Shown here piece after piece: positions 48,294 through 59,527 of a DNA stretch of 64,000 nucleotides. The translations under genes were made by a program, and so were the position numbers. The notes under the pieces were generated by a model. The model was not told the DNA's origin and searched no databases. It worked only from the letters and a program-made list of their open reading frames with translations. How positions within the stretch are numbered: the first letter of the stretch is position 1; each line of letters starts with the position of its first letter. Origin of the DNA: Apostichopus japonicus (lineage: Eukaryota > Echinodermata > Holothuroidea > Aspidochirotida > Stichopodidae); assembly GCF_037975245.1 (NCBI RefSeq), contig NC_092577.1:31943398-32007397 (forward strand), given 5' to 3'.

Positions 48294-51200
48294 TATATAT
48301 ATATATATATATATACATATATATAACTGATCACATAATGAGTTGGAAAATCCAGAACAGTGAAAAAAATGGGCCTCCGACTTTATGTGCTGACACCCTA
48401 ACCACTAGGCGATGGATGCTGATTGTATGTCCAGAGGTTTGAAACCGGTAAGGAAGGTCGTAACTCCACTGTAGGCGTTTGTCACCTGTATCGAACAATA
48501 CTAGTTCTGTTTTGGTGACATATTTGCCTCCCTCTAGAGATCAAACATGATACTAACCAACTCGATATATATATATATGTCTATATATATGTATACATAT
48601 ATATAAATACTAGTGAGATGAAGCCTGTAAGAAATGATTTTATTTCCATTCATTCTCAGAACCATTTATCAACTGGACTTGATGAAATCTAAGCCATCCC
48701 CCGGCTTTTACATCATCCAGCTGGCTGCTGCAGCGGCAGGTGGGAAGCCCGCCCCACATCTCATAGGCCTGACGGACGGAGAAGTTACCGTCAAAGTGAC
48801 TACGCAGGTGTCCATATCAAATGTGGAGATTTCGGTCGTCGACCGCGAGCAGTCCATCACAGCTAAAACTGTCAAGTAGGTTAAAAACAGAATTATTTTA
48901 GTAATACTAGGAGATTACTCTGATATGCACCTTTTGCATAAGATGAAATTTTGTCAAGATTAAACTTATCGACAGACAGAGGCAGAAATGTCCAGCCTAT
49001 TTTCGGCGATGAGGTCATTTCTGTTTATAAACTGTCGTACATTAACTCGTCCTCTTTTTTGTCTGGTCTTTCGTGAACTATCGGAAGAACCTCTTTCCTG
49101 AAGAGGAACATTTATTAAAGTGACAGTTGCAAACTGCAATTTTTATGGCCTAATTAAAAGAACTGGTCAAGTTGCAATGTCAGCCCCTACCCCCCCCCCA
49201 AAAAAAAAAAAAATAGAGGAGGTGCTCTTTTGTGATTGCCAGAAGGGAAGTATATATATACTTTCTTATCATAAAAGGAGATGTTAGCTAGTACTACCAT
49301 TCGTAAGAATATCAAATTCAGCTTTATAAGTAGAAGTAGCTCCAGGTCATAAGAATCAACAGTCATTACCATTGCCACAATATGCACTCTGTGCTAATAT
49401 TTACGTATCATTAAAATGTGCTTCATTAATATGCAAATCTTTCAACACTAGGTTATCTTATGGTAAGAAGTCATGAATCCTTCTCCGGCCTAGAATTTCA
49501 CAATTTTTAGCAACTTAGCAAAAGTCAACCAGATAAAGTCAAATTCCCACTTGCATTTCCTTGGATGAATACAAAGCAACATTTATTTTGCGCCTTGCAG
49601 AAAGATGCAAAATGCTTATTTCTTTATTGGCAAAGGGTTATAGAGTGTTGAGGCCTGGTTCTAGGTGTAAAAATCTGTCAAATGCTGATGTTTCCTATGA
49701 TTCGCAGTCAGTGTGGTACATAATCAAGTAGTTACATTTAATGTCTTTTGACATCAGGCATCGACCGATCTCTTATTACGCTTTATTTTATCAGGGCGAC
49801 ATTTCCTACAAAATCTAAGTCTACTCTGGATGCTGACGTTCACCAGAATGTGGTCATCAAGTTTACTTTAGCTGATAAATCTGGAGCAGTACTGCAGGCT
49901 CATCAGGTATGTCAGAATTAATTGTGGACTTTCCCAATGCCCCCCCTTCACTCCCCTCCCCCTCCATTCCTCTTCTACCCCCCTCCACACCATTTTTGCC
50001 ATGTGGATAGAGTTGATGTCAACTTGAGAAAATCTCACTTTCCACTGCCATATTTATTCTCCAGAACACCAACGATTCATACATGTGTCAGTTGGATGAT
50101 GCGGCCAGCTTTGAAGGAGTGTTAGTAAACTTTCCATGGGGTACCCCCATTACCCTACCTTCACCCCCATGCTTTCAAGAATGAGACTGTTGTCAACCAT
50201 TGCTTCAAAGTGTCTTCTATTAGAAGTAGTACAAATGTCTCAGACAACAAAGACCACATTTTCTTGTTTCAAAGTGGGTTGGGGGATGTTTGCAACCAGT
50301 TTCATTTTACTTACTTCACACTGCCCTAGCCCCCCTAACCATCCACCCCCTCGCCCTCTTTCAAATGTTAGAGAGGTTGGTAGATATGTAGACCCTTTGT
50401 CCAACTCTCCCCTGTATTAAACATTACTGATTACACATGTAATTTTAATACAAAGTAACACAGAATTCATGGTTAATTCTGTTTGCGACTTCCCACAGAC
50501 CTTTATCCGAGTGTTCAACGTCAAGAGCAATCAAGAGGTCACCTTCACCGCAGATTCGGACAGCGCCGACGTTTATAAATTCACCCTCGACATCGCCGAG
50601 AGTGGCAAAGACTTCTTCAATCAACAATCTGGCAAATACACAGTGGACCTCATCGTAGGAGACGCAATCATCCAGAATCCATTCATTTGGAATGTGGTAA
50701 GGGTAACTGAAATCTTAGGGTCTATAGAGACTTTGTCTCTCGTTTGGGAAGAGGGAAGGAATTGGAACCGGGTATAATAATAATAATAATAACTAAGATT
50801 TATAATGCGCTAATTATAAACAAAATAGTTGTCAAAAGCGCCATACATATAAATATGAATAGAAAGAAAAGCAAAAATAATAATGCAACAATGAAATATA
50901 AATACAAATCAAATTGAAAATTGTTTAGCATAGAGGTAGGTTTTTAGTTTAGATTTGAAAAGTGATTTATTAGGTATACATTTTAAATGGTTTGGGAGGG
51001 AATTCCACAATTTGGGACCAGAAACTGAAAAAGCACGGTTGGCATAAGTAACCCCATTGGTCCTAGGTTCAAGGAGGGTAATAAATTTTGACTGACGGGT
51101 GGCACGCTTTTATTGCTTTACTATTAGAAGTTCTGAAAGATAGTTTGGAGATAAATGGTTATAAATACAATTGTGGATTAAAATAAGGACTTTGAAATGT

Positions 51201-54002
51201 ATACGGAGGCAAGAGGCCTGGGAGTGGTTCAGACTTTTCATAGGTAGCTAATTTGTTGAACAGGCCCTCTGACGTGCACTCATATTTGGAAATAAAGTTA
51301 CTAAAAGTTACAATGAAATAGAGAGACTGTTGGACTGTAAATGAAGTAAAAAGCAAAGATGTAACAACCAAGTGGAAGAATTTTAGGCTGCACAGCCAAC
51401 CGTGAAAAGTAAGGTGAGAAAGCTTTAGGCTGTAGAAATTTTGCAGTATAGACAAACTTACCATCCATTCAATAAGGGGTTGATAAGCGTCTCTATTCGG
51501 AGGGCAGGAAAATGGCTTGCCTCGTAACTTTCCGATGGCTTGTCAAGAAGAGGCAGCTTCGTTGGTAAGCTAAGAATGATCAGGCTTGCATTAACAACAT
51601 TCTTCTCATTTTTTTGGGTAATTTTTGTTGTTGTTACCATCCAGATCGATATCAATCTGAAGTTTCCAGATGTAGGTCAGACAGACGAAGATGACAAGCC
51701 CAGCCAGTACAGCAAGAAGCCCAATCTGGAGCACATGTTCCGTGTCCCAGAGAAGCGCCCTCCTGTGGCCGTCTCCACCGCATTTACAGGATTGGTTCTG
51801 CTGCCTTTAGCTATACTTGTGATCTTGGTAAGTTGAGATCTTATATTATGGTGGATAAAAAATTTAGGGAACACATGACAACTGAAATACTTGTATGCTT
51901 TTTGCTTATTTTTTCCCGCTTCTTTTAAGGGTAGTTGGGGGGGGGTGGGGGGAGGGGATGGTGGTGTAGTCAAGGAGAGGGTTGATCTCTGGGATTTCTG
52001 AGAAAATCTGAGGTCGGGAGACTTCCTTGTCGAGAGCATTTCGTTCGTCATCATATAGCAAAATGCATACCGGTCAAATTGCTACAACAACGCAAACATT
52101 TATTGCAGTTTCTGTACACAGAACCTTTGGCATTTACTATCGATGAAAATCCTTAAACCCTGAGAAAATTGGACCCCCAATCTTGTACTAATCGATATAT
52201 ACAGACCCTCAAAAGCGTTAGGCTTGAGCACCCTGCCAGCCAACCCTGCACTTAGCTCAATCTGGTTCTTATGTAATTTTGATGATGTCTGGCCGAATGC
52301 TCCAACCGGTATTCTTGAACTCCGGTACTAGTAGAAAACTCGGGAGGAATCCTTGGATTATATTAATGTACTCAATGACAGTCTTCCATTGGCACATGTA
52401 GCCTTTCTTGGCAATGATGTGTGGCCATTCCAATCTGTCTGACAACAATCTCCATTTGAGACTGAATAAGCAGGCACATCTCCAGAGGGCGTGCCTCGTC
52501 GGTCTTCATGGAATATTTTCAAGGGAATGCAGTAGTATCGTGATATATATATTCAACAAGAATTTGAGCATGAAAGTTTTAACGAATAAAAAGAAAAACA
52601 AGAAGCACGTTATATCATTTCGCCAAATGTAAAAAAAATAATTGCCATCGTTTTTTGTTACTTTTCTCATTTCCTTACTACAGTGGATAAAGCTCGGTGC
52701 CAACATTAAGAATTTCTCCTTCTCCCTAAGTGCCTTGGGCTTTCACGGCGGTCTTGGAGGTACAACAAACATAAAAACAAAATTGTTGTTTTTGTACACA
52801 TTTTCTTCTTTGTTATTTACTATATTCAGGCCTGATGAGATCGGGGAGGGGGGGCGGGCAGGACTACAGCCCTTGGGCCCAGGATCAATTAAGGGACTTG
52901 AGATTTGATGGAAGGGGCCTGGGAAACTAGGGGATTAAGTAAAGTGTATCCTGATTTTCATGATATACTTGTGAGGAGTGCGAAAAACAGTGTGGTGACA
53001 TTTTCAGACATGGCCTGACCTGTCTATTGGTATCTTTGTATATTTCTTGGAAACTGGGAACTATGCTACATAGGGACTAATCCTTCAATTAAGAGGTATC
53101 CTCTTTTTTTTGTGATGGGGGAGGGAGCAAGAATATGTTAGCGAAAGGATTAGGGGGGAAGGTGGTTGAAGAATGTTAGTGTAGATAGCATATTGGTGTA
53201 GATAGCATCTTGGTGTAGGTAGCATTTTGTACTCTCTCCTACTTCTCGTTCAAGTGGGGTTTTTTTTGGTAATTTGCAACCCAATTTGGATGCTTAGCAA
53301 TAGCAAACTATGATAAAAGAAAAATTTCTGGAGTTATCTTATTAGTTATTGTTCCCTTTTCATTATTTTTTGTTTTCAATTTCCTACAGCCATCTTCGGT
53401 CTTCTTTACTGCTACTGGGCATACTTGACTATGTTTGCGACACTCAGATACCTTGCGGCCATCGGAATTTTTACCTTCTTGTGCGGAAATAGGTTATTGC
53501 GTTCAATTGCCGAGACAAAGTAAGTACCGGCCAAGGTCGGTGTTTTGCTTGACAGAGAGAGAGGTCTTCTTTATGAAAACTGCTAGACTTAAATCTTTAG
53601 AGTCAAATTAAAAGGACACAGTGTCCCACTTTTCAACAGTAGAAATAGTAACCATAATCCAAAAATGATGAAATTTACACATAAACATCACATTTTTGCA
53701 AATAATAAACAATCTTTTTTTATTAAGTCAACGGGCCATAAAAAGTTTTTCGAATTGGACTCAACAGTTAGTAGTTCCAGCAATTTGAACTATCCAAGTT
53801 TTTGCAACGACATGTATCTCTTCGAATATTTATTTTAATGTGCAAAACTGGACTTCTTTAAGTATTAGACCCAGCTTCCACCCCAAAAAACACTTGAAAA
53901 AAAGATTTTGGCTTATCTAGGTCTATGGTTTGAATTAACAATTGTTTGAATGCCTCTGAAATGTTGACCTTTCATCTTTTTGTTTCTTTTTCTAGGAACT
54001 AA
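36615..54002 (+). CDS. RPN2: Ribophorin II, oligosaccharyltransferase subunit (Swp1 homologue), 17 coding exons
   Basis: ER membrane subunit of the oligosaccharyltransferase that N-glycosylates nascent proteins. Exons: 36615-36624, 39664-39854, 40382-40477, 40983-41091, 42085-42148, 43108-43228, 44348-44434, 45690-45797, 46279-46347, 47051-47175, 48660-48875, 49795-49906, 50499-50696, 51645-51827, 52684-52759, 53390-53519, 53996-54002. They total 1,902 nt = 633 aa plus stop; human is 631. All borders are GT/AG and all phases join. The signal peptide is MNVGIFFAVATLLASCLA, cleaved before LSPTD. The large lumenal part includes HYAILGLSTLGA, GKYTVDLIVGDAIIQNPFIW and LEHMFRVPEKRPP. At the C-terminus are about three membrane helices (TAFTGLVLLPLAILVIL, IFGLLYCYWAYLTM, YLAAIGIFTFLC). 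The first and last coding exons are only 10 and 7 nt. The introns carry many copies of one local repeat. Identification is very secure. Confidence 0.97.
37841..38080 (+). repeat. RPN2-intron repeat, copy 1 left part
   Basis: Starts TATTAGGGTTAGGGGTTAAC and runs collinear with copy 2 at 42246-42485, including TGAACACCTAGTTTGCAATG. It contains a local triplication of AACGATGAAC. It is interrupted at 38080 by the hAT-type element; the right part resumes at 39098. Confidence 0.9.
38081..39097. mobile_element. Non-autonomous hAT-type DNA transposon, 1,017 bp, 8-bp target duplication (RPN2 intron 1)
   Basis: Terminal inverted repeats are CAGGGTTGGC...GCCAACCCTG. Subterminal TTTTTCCCA/GGTAAAAACC words lie in both orientations. 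The 8-bp CTTGACAG is present on both sides (38073-38080 and 39098-39105). Length, 8-bp duplication and CAGGG ends fit the hAT superfamily. There is no transposase ORF. It sits inside a repeat whose uninterrupted sister copy at 42246-42690 shows the empty site. Confidence 0.92.
39098..39319 (+). repeat. RPN2-intron repeat, copy 1 right part
   Basis: Contains the shared core GACAGACAGAGGCAGAAATG, GAGGTCATTCCTGTTTATAA and TTTGTCTGGTCTTTCATTA, and ends TTGGTATAGCAGAT like copy 2. The GAGGTCATT/AATGACCTC pair is an inverted repeat within the core. Confidence 0.92.
42246..42690 (+). repeat. RPN2-intron repeat, copy 2 (uninterrupted, 445 bp)
   Basis: The longest intact copy, in intron 5, from TATTAGGGTTAGGGG to TATAGCAGAT. 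It lacks the hAT insertion (TTATTGACAAACAGAGG at the site). The core inverted repeat is GAGGTCATTCC...GGAATGACCTC, 11-bp arms. Confidence 0.92.
43701..43850 (+). repeat. RPN2-intron repeat, copy 3
   Basis: Core-only copy in intron 6, GACAGACAGAGGCAGAAATG to the AATGACCTCTTTCC block. A more degenerate relative follows at about 43941-44090. Confidence 0.88.
44507..44990 (+). repeat. ~240-bp tandem duplication (RPN2 intron 7)
   Basis: Two adjacent copies starting TCAAAGTTAGAAGTGACATT at about 44507 and 44744, each running to TAATCAGGTAATGAAG and AATAGTCTCATTT. They differ mainly in the length of a T-run. Confidence 0.88.
45389..45530 (+). repeat. RPN2-intron repeat, copy 4
   Basis: Core-only copy in intron 7. 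One arm of the inverted repeat has decayed (ATGGCCTC). Confidence 0.88.
46725..47035 (+). mobile_element. tRNA-derived SINE (RPN2 intron 9)
   Basis: A-box-like GTGGCCAATTGGCTAAGGCG, B-box GGTTCGATTCC, body with CCCTAGGCAAGATGCTTTAT, and a 3' end AAAGCGCTATATAAA followed by an ATGATT/ATT tail. It ends about 15 bp upstream of the exon 10 acceptor. Confidence 0.85.
47455..47745 (+). repeat. RPN2-intron repeat, copy 5, in a ~290-bp duplicated block
   Basis: The intron 10 block runs from TTTTAGTAATACTAGGAGAT to AAGAACTGGTCAAGTTGCAA. It is highly similar to 48890-49178 in intron 11, and both contain the GACAGACAGAGGCAG core. Confidence 0.9.
48240..48320. repeat. TA microsatellite (RPN2 intron 10)
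   Basis: Nearly pure alternating TA with a few G or C interruptions. A second, shorter TA tract occurs at about 48565-48606. Confidence 0.92.
48890..49178 (+). repeat. RPN2-intron repeat, copy 6, sister of copy 5
   Basis: Intron 11 counterpart of 47455-47745. The two blocks flank exon 11 (48660-48875) in direct orientation, which is the geometry for unequal exchange deleting or duplicating that exon. Confidence 0.9.
50775..51130. mobile_element. SINE-like dispersed element (RPN2 intron 13)
   Basis: Starts with a TAATAA simple repeat and TTTATAATGCGCTAATTATA, contains GGGAATTCCACAATTTGGGA and GAAACTGAAAAAGCACG. The layout matches the element at 33077-33436, apparently a diverged member of the same group. 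Confidence 0.6.
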
Positions 54003-55073
54003 CATAACTGCACCAAACAACAACCAAATAACAGAAGACGCTGGAAACAAGCGTTGGGTGGGGGAGGGGGCGGGGATATCGGTGGGGGTTAAGAGTATTA
54101 TAGTATGTATCATGAACAAAACTTGTATAATTATTACAACAAAATTATGCAATATTGAGGAGTTCTTGAGTGTCACCAACTTGGTTAGAAAGGTGATAAG
54201 TCTATAAAATGTATCAAGCAACAATCTGATACTAGCTGCAATGTGTTCAAGGAACTAAACTAGTTTCAGTAAAAGAAATATTTTGAATTTTTAATGTTTT
54301 GAAGAAGTGTTGATTTAAAGGGATTTTCTGTTTTCTTTGCTTGTTTTTCTTTGGGTGTTCAGTAATTAAATGGTATATAGTGCAGGGTCGCATATTCATC
54401 GTAAACGATAAGTAAAATTTTGAGTCGTTACAAAACTTTGACACCGTCTTATCTGTGTAATCAAAGGACTTTGCCAAAGAGACACATCTATGTTTGTATT
54501 GTGAGTTGTGCTGTTGTTGACTTATGGGATCGTTTTTGAATTTTGCTTGAATTTGAGGGAAAATGCATCATTTGCTCTCTGAAATTTAATACTAATGGCA
54601 GCCCAACATAAATGGAAAGTTTATCAAAAATGCATGAGTTTGGACAGCACGTTTGCAATATGAACTCGTGGAGTCTTCAGAAGTTCGCACCAGTCAGCTC
54701 GGGAAATGATTTCCAAATCGCTAAATATGTTTGTAAAAGTTGTGCTATATTAAGTGTTGAAATATTAAGATGAAGACTTAAGGACATGCACCGATTAAAA
54801 AAATGGCTGAATAATGGAGTCTAATTATTACTTTATGATCGGTGTGGAATACCTTTCAACATAATAGAGAGGGGTGAGTAAAACGTTCATGTCCACCTTT
54901 GTATGCGAGCAACGAAACAGGTTTTCATTGTCTGTTGTTTGGTTCATTCCAGTAGAAATTTGTAATGAAATTTTGAAAGTACTTCAGTAAAAGTGAAAAC
55001 TTATGTAAAGAAATTTTGTATTCTGATCTTTAATGTTACAAAATGTCATGATATTTGGTTGTTGTTTTGTCAG

Positions 55074-55079
55074 AATAAA
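55074..55079 (+). terminator. Candidate RPN2 polyadenylation signal AATAAA
   Basis: First canonical AATAAA downstream of the RPN2 stop codon, 1.07 kb into the 3' UTR, with T-rich sequence following. The choice among three candidates is inference. Confidence 0.45.
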
Positions 55080-55382
55080 TTGTAATAATCAATTTCCTTC
55101 TCATTTGTAATTAATTATCAATTTTCTTCTTCAAGGGGGTAATTATTGTTCCCAATACAAAGCAATTTTTATACTCTTCAGATAATGGTCATCCAATTGA
55201 AAGGTAGTTAGCAATGTTTACAACTGACCTGAGCTCCCCCCTCGCAACGTTTTCAGTATTTTATGATAGCGAAATGCATCAATCCCAAAAGTGGTATGAA
55301 AAAGGTAAATGAAGTATGCATCCTTGTATTCAGTGACACTGAATAAAAGTAGGCTCTGCTGGAATAATTATATTTCATGATA

Positions 55383-55388
55383 TTTATT
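55383..55388 (-). terminator. Candidate HDDC2 polyadenylation signal AATAAA
   Basis: Canonical AATAAA on the minus strand, about 430 bases after the HDDC2 stop codon at 55816. It lies between RPN2's candidate signals, which would give tail-to-tail overlap if RPN2 used its later signals. Confidence 0.4.
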
Positions 55389-55815
55389 TTTTGTAACTCT
55401 TTTCTTGTTGAAATGTCAAAATGTCACTTGTTGATCAAGACAGGTCTTCCACTTACTTTTGACAATAAAATGATAAAGTTCTTATAGGTCATCCGTTTTG
55501 TCTCCAAAATGTTTTGTGGATAACATTGCTTAAAATGGTTTCAAATGTACCTTCATGAAGTGATCTGCAAATGGAGGGGCATAAATATTTATGGATGGGC
55601 TGTAGGATGGATCCAAAATGTTACAAATGACTGGTGTTTCTGTGGGGTCGTTGAATGTGATCCCAAAAACAATGTTTAGAGGTCGGGTGGTGCATTATAC
55701 ACACTGAGAAACGGTATCTTATGAGGGTAGCTGCGGTAAATTAATTTCCCTCAACTATGCCTTCTTGCATTTTTGAGGGCATTCCCAGACCTTGAGAGTC
55801 CAACTCTCATCGTCG

Positions 55816-58800
55816 TCAGCTGATGGCATTATCTCCCTCTCTCTCCTTGTAAAGTTCTTGCACCCATTCCTTCACCTCAGGATGTTGGAACTTTCCTGAG
55901 AGAGATGAAAATTTGTATCGTAATCAGTCGTGCCTCGATCAACGACACAAACCTACCGGCTACTCCCCAAATAATTTTTTTTGGAAAGGAATTGTTATCT
56001 GCAAAGTGCTAACTATAAAAAGAAATATAACCTTCCATATCTAGAGCAAACCGGAATGGGTAAGAACAAAGTTCTAAATAACCCCTTAAATTTCTACAGG
56101 CTTGCTTTAATTCTCACAAAATTCAGACAAGCAAACCAGCATAAGTGGCAAAGCAAAGTGCAGCCATAAACAAAACAAAAATTGACAAAATGAAAGTATA
56201 TTGGTCTGAAAGAAAAAGAGAGAGCTTTGTCAACTTTGTAATTGCTTAATCGTATGTATCTATGTATGTATTTTAGATCCTCCTGCAAGCAGGAACTCGC
56301 GAAGAAGCCATCATTGGCTTATCAAAGCAGCAAGCTGACTGAAGTCAGTCTCTTAGATTCATATTTAACGTCCATGATTATGAATTGTAACTGGACGACA
56401 TACATTAATCTTGGAGTGACTCAATCTCGCTCGGTACCTTATGATAATAACCAGCTACACATGCCACTGAACACTTTATCAATTTATGAGGTAAAAGAAT
56501 GTCTCAATACTAACAACGTTTACTCCCTGAACCTACCTGCTGTACTGTTGAAGAAAGTTTGTAGGTCCCCTTTCCTCTGTTCTTTCTTCTCATACTCGTG
56601 TGCTTGTGCGATCATGTCAAACATGTCGAGGTCCTTCACAAACTTGGCTTCGTTAGTCTGACGAGCCTCGTACTCCTACATGGAATATGAAGAATGTGTG
56701 ATAATACCCGTCAAAGGAGAGTTCCAAATGCAGGCAGTCGATTCGTTCATTTGAACAACTGTGTCAATTTTCTGTACAGACTGAGTAAAGGACCACATAC
56801 TGGTTAAAGGCATTGAAGACTCGCCCCAAACAGCGTGCCATGCTCTGAAAAAGTTAACTTTCCCTTGCTTGCAAGTGAAGTGTTTCTCTTGTCGCTACAA
56901 AATGCAGACAGTAATGAAACGTGATACCTTGTTATCTTTAGCTGGACCTGAGATGTCCATCGCTGTATGGTTTGTACACTGTGCTGTGGGTATTGACCGC
57001 AGCTGTATGTACTGACTGTACACTAGTGTCTAATTACCGACGGTAGCAAGCTGTGTGTGTTTTTTTTCTGAGATCGATGGTGGTGTCTAACAAAGCTGTT
57101 ACACCTCATTCGAAACTAGGTCAGATTCTGGCATTAGACATTTCTTTTTGAGCGAGTCTTCACACCCTTTAAGCATGATAGTGTACTGTACATGTTATTT
57201 CCATGACATACAGATTTCATTAATCTATCTAACTCTAACTAACTCATTTTACTTCTTATTACGACTTACTTTGGCAATGCAAATATCAAGGTGAAAAAAA
57301 AAATAGATATGATAAAATTTCACAAAATTACCTCATAAAGTTGACAGATTTCTAAACCAATTTCCTTTGGCAACAGTGATGTCATTTTGGTGATTGCATC
57401 CTGCAGAAATAAAATGTTAAATGAAATAGACCTGTATTCATTTTGGAAGAAGAAATGTTCTAGAATATATTATAAGAATATATTATAAATTAGGAATTGG
57501 ACAGGATAAAGACATCCATGCATCATGAATGCAGTTCTATTTTCAAATTTAAGAATGCAATAACCAATAAATACTGTCATCAATATAATAAACAGCACAC
57601 GACAAGAATTTTCTCAAAACAAATCATTCATAAACAGGCGCGTAGCCAAGGGGGGGGGCAAAGGGGGCAGCCTCCCCCCCCCTTGAGCATATATATATAT
57701 TTTTTTAATGTTTTTATGATATCGCTAGCATTTTCAAAAGAGAAAGTGCTAAGATGCAACTTACAAGGCCTGGGAAGTGCCATTTCCAGCGCTCTGGGAG
57801 GCATTTTCAGTCAAAATTTTCTAGTATGCTTCGCGCCAACCATGGTGGCGCTACGCTTAGATAGTTTGCAATGCCGAATCTACAGTTTCGCCCCTCCCTT
57901 GGCAAATTCCTGGCTACGCGCCTGTTCATAAATATGCGTAAAAAGTCAGAGAAAGCCATGTGTCCACTCCGAGAATGTTGCATCCAAGCAGACAAGCCTT
58001 GGGAATAGGCTTCTGCTAGCAGATCCAATATTAAAAGATGAAAGAGGTTAGTGCTAACTGTAATTCAGAAGAAAAGGATAGCTGTACCTTTTCTTGCCGA
58101 TGTTTCTCTTCATCACTAATGCCCTGGGATGGAGAAACATCTCCTACAATTGCTTCAGCCAAATCATGAACAATTGCTAACTTCATGCATCTGAAAGAAA
58201 AGTGATTGAATAATTATGAATATTAACATTGCAACCACACATCCCACTGTAAATAGGGACTCAATAAAAAGCATCATATCTGTCAAAATCATCGTTTTAA
58301 ATAATACAGATAATAAACACCACTATCACATTAGTGAAGGCAAAATACTATAATTCTACTTCTTTTTTTGTTGTTGCAAGGAATGAGCCATTAATGAATA
58401 TATGCAAAAATGAATACAATGACAAACATTTGTTTCATAGTACTTTCCCCCACCTCCCCCTCCCACCTCCAACCAAATATTAACATGCTTAAATGTGTTC
58501 ATAGATTTCAACGACCTTTCATTGACCTTGGAAGTACAGTATCCAGGATATATTTCCAAAATACAGCAAATGTTTAACTTGTAACACATTTTGGTGGAGG
58601 AAATACCTTGGTGCCAGTAAAGACATGTCTATTGAAGTATGAACTAGCTTATATGAAAGTATCTGGATGTAATACTGATAATTTTTATTAATTTCCTCAC
58701 CGTTCTTTATTCAAGCCCTCTTTATTAGTAATCAGCATAGTCATGACTGCCATTCTGTACATATGATCAGCCACACTTTCAGGTTCACATACACCATTTT

Positions 58801-59527
58801 CAACCCATCCTGTCCTTTGAGTATCCTGAGGAGGGACATTACACAAACATGAGTATTATGTTTTATAAATAAATTGATTGAAAGCTGCCTGTTGAGTTCA
58901 AAGTGAAGAGAATGAAAGGGCATAGATTATAACACCAATTGTTAGATTGCATCCAACAAGTTCACTCATATAAATGATGCAGCACCTTAAATGTCTATCA
59001 TGCTTGAGAACTATAACAAGTCAATCATGTCACTTGGCGGAAAATGTTGTGAACAGGTCAAAATAATTTAGATCAAAGAAAAGTCAAAGTAAAATCCTCA
59101 AAGTATAATCTTTTTTAGCCTCTAAATATCCCTGCCCTCCTCCACCCCCTCCCCGGCCCTACTTCCACACAATTCCACATTTCTGCCTGCAGAACATAAA
59201 TTTCTGTAAGGGTACTAAGGCTATCTTTTGTAGTCTTGGTCCATATATACGTACTTAGGCATAGTTCTGAACCACTCGGTCTGCAACATTTGCCAAGTTT
59301 GTAACTGCAACAAATTTATCGGGACTGCTAACTATTGTAATTTTGTCCGGAATGGACTATATTCTTATGTACATTATATCCTAACAGTATTCAGTAACAT
59401 ATGCCTAGCTAGCCTAGTACAGTAGTAGTAACACTAGTAACAATTGGGCTAGGCCTACCTTCAGTTTTCCAGTTATGTGAATGAATTGCAAGATGTTGCA
59501 CGTTTGAGATTTGACTCTATCGTCCAT
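55816..59527 (-). CDS. HDDC2: HD domain-containing protein 2 (YfbR-type 5'-deoxynucleotidase), six exons
   Basis: Metal-dependent HD-superfamily phosphohydrolase; bacterial relatives (YfbR) remove phosphate from deoxynucleoside 5'-monophosphates. Exons: 59527-59459, 58825-58701, 58190-58088, 57400-57332, 56675-56537, 55895-55816 (TGA). They total 585 nt = 194 aa; human is 204. All borders are GT/AG and the phases join. Metal ligands seen: H44 in SVADHMYRM, the H73-D74 pair in LAIVHDLAEAIVGD, and a downstream Asp in KDLDMFDM (about 139). E77 beside the HD pair and W30 in TGWV match positions used in YfbR catalysis or substrate recognition. The C-terminus ends GKFQHPEVKEW plus a short acidic tail, with no targeting signal. 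It is head-to-head with MRPS28. Confidence 0.96.
56255..56440 (-). mobile_element. SINE fragment, inverted relative to the 61183 copy (HDDC2 intron 5)
   Basis: Contains GATCCTCCTGCAAGCAGGAA, CTGACTGAAGTCAGTCTCTTA and TAACGTCCATGATTATGAAT. These are reverse complements of blocks in the element at 61183-61430. The tRNA-like head is mostly missing. Confidence 0.82.
57065..57180 (-). mobile_element. Dispersed repeat copy (HDDC2 intron 4)
   Basis: Reverse-complement relative of 31875-31990 (ATCGATGGTGGTGTCTAAC, CTGTTACACCTCATTCGAAA). Insertion ends were not determined. Confidence 0.75.
57635..57924. mobile_element. hAT-type MITE, 290 bp, perfect 8-bp target duplication (HDDC2 intron 3)
   Basis: Ends are CAGGCGCGTAGCCA...TGGCTACGCGCCTG (14-bp perfect inverted repeats). 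TTCATAAA is present at 57627-57634 and again at 57925-57932. Near the left end is a G-run/C-run pair (GGGGGGGGG...CCCCCCCCCC). There is no transposase. The intact duplication suggests a fairly recent insertion. Confidence 0.93.

Larger units (their letters stand above)
54003..55815. other. Converging 3' UTRs of RPN2 and HDDC2
   Basis: RPN2 reads in from the left and HDDC2 from the right. Plus-strand AATAAA signals are at 55074-55079, 55342-55347 and about 55464. A minus-strand AATAAA is at 55383-55388 (TTTATT on plus). Depending on which signals are used, the two transcripts may overlap at their 3' ends. No further gene is seen. Confidence 0.6.
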
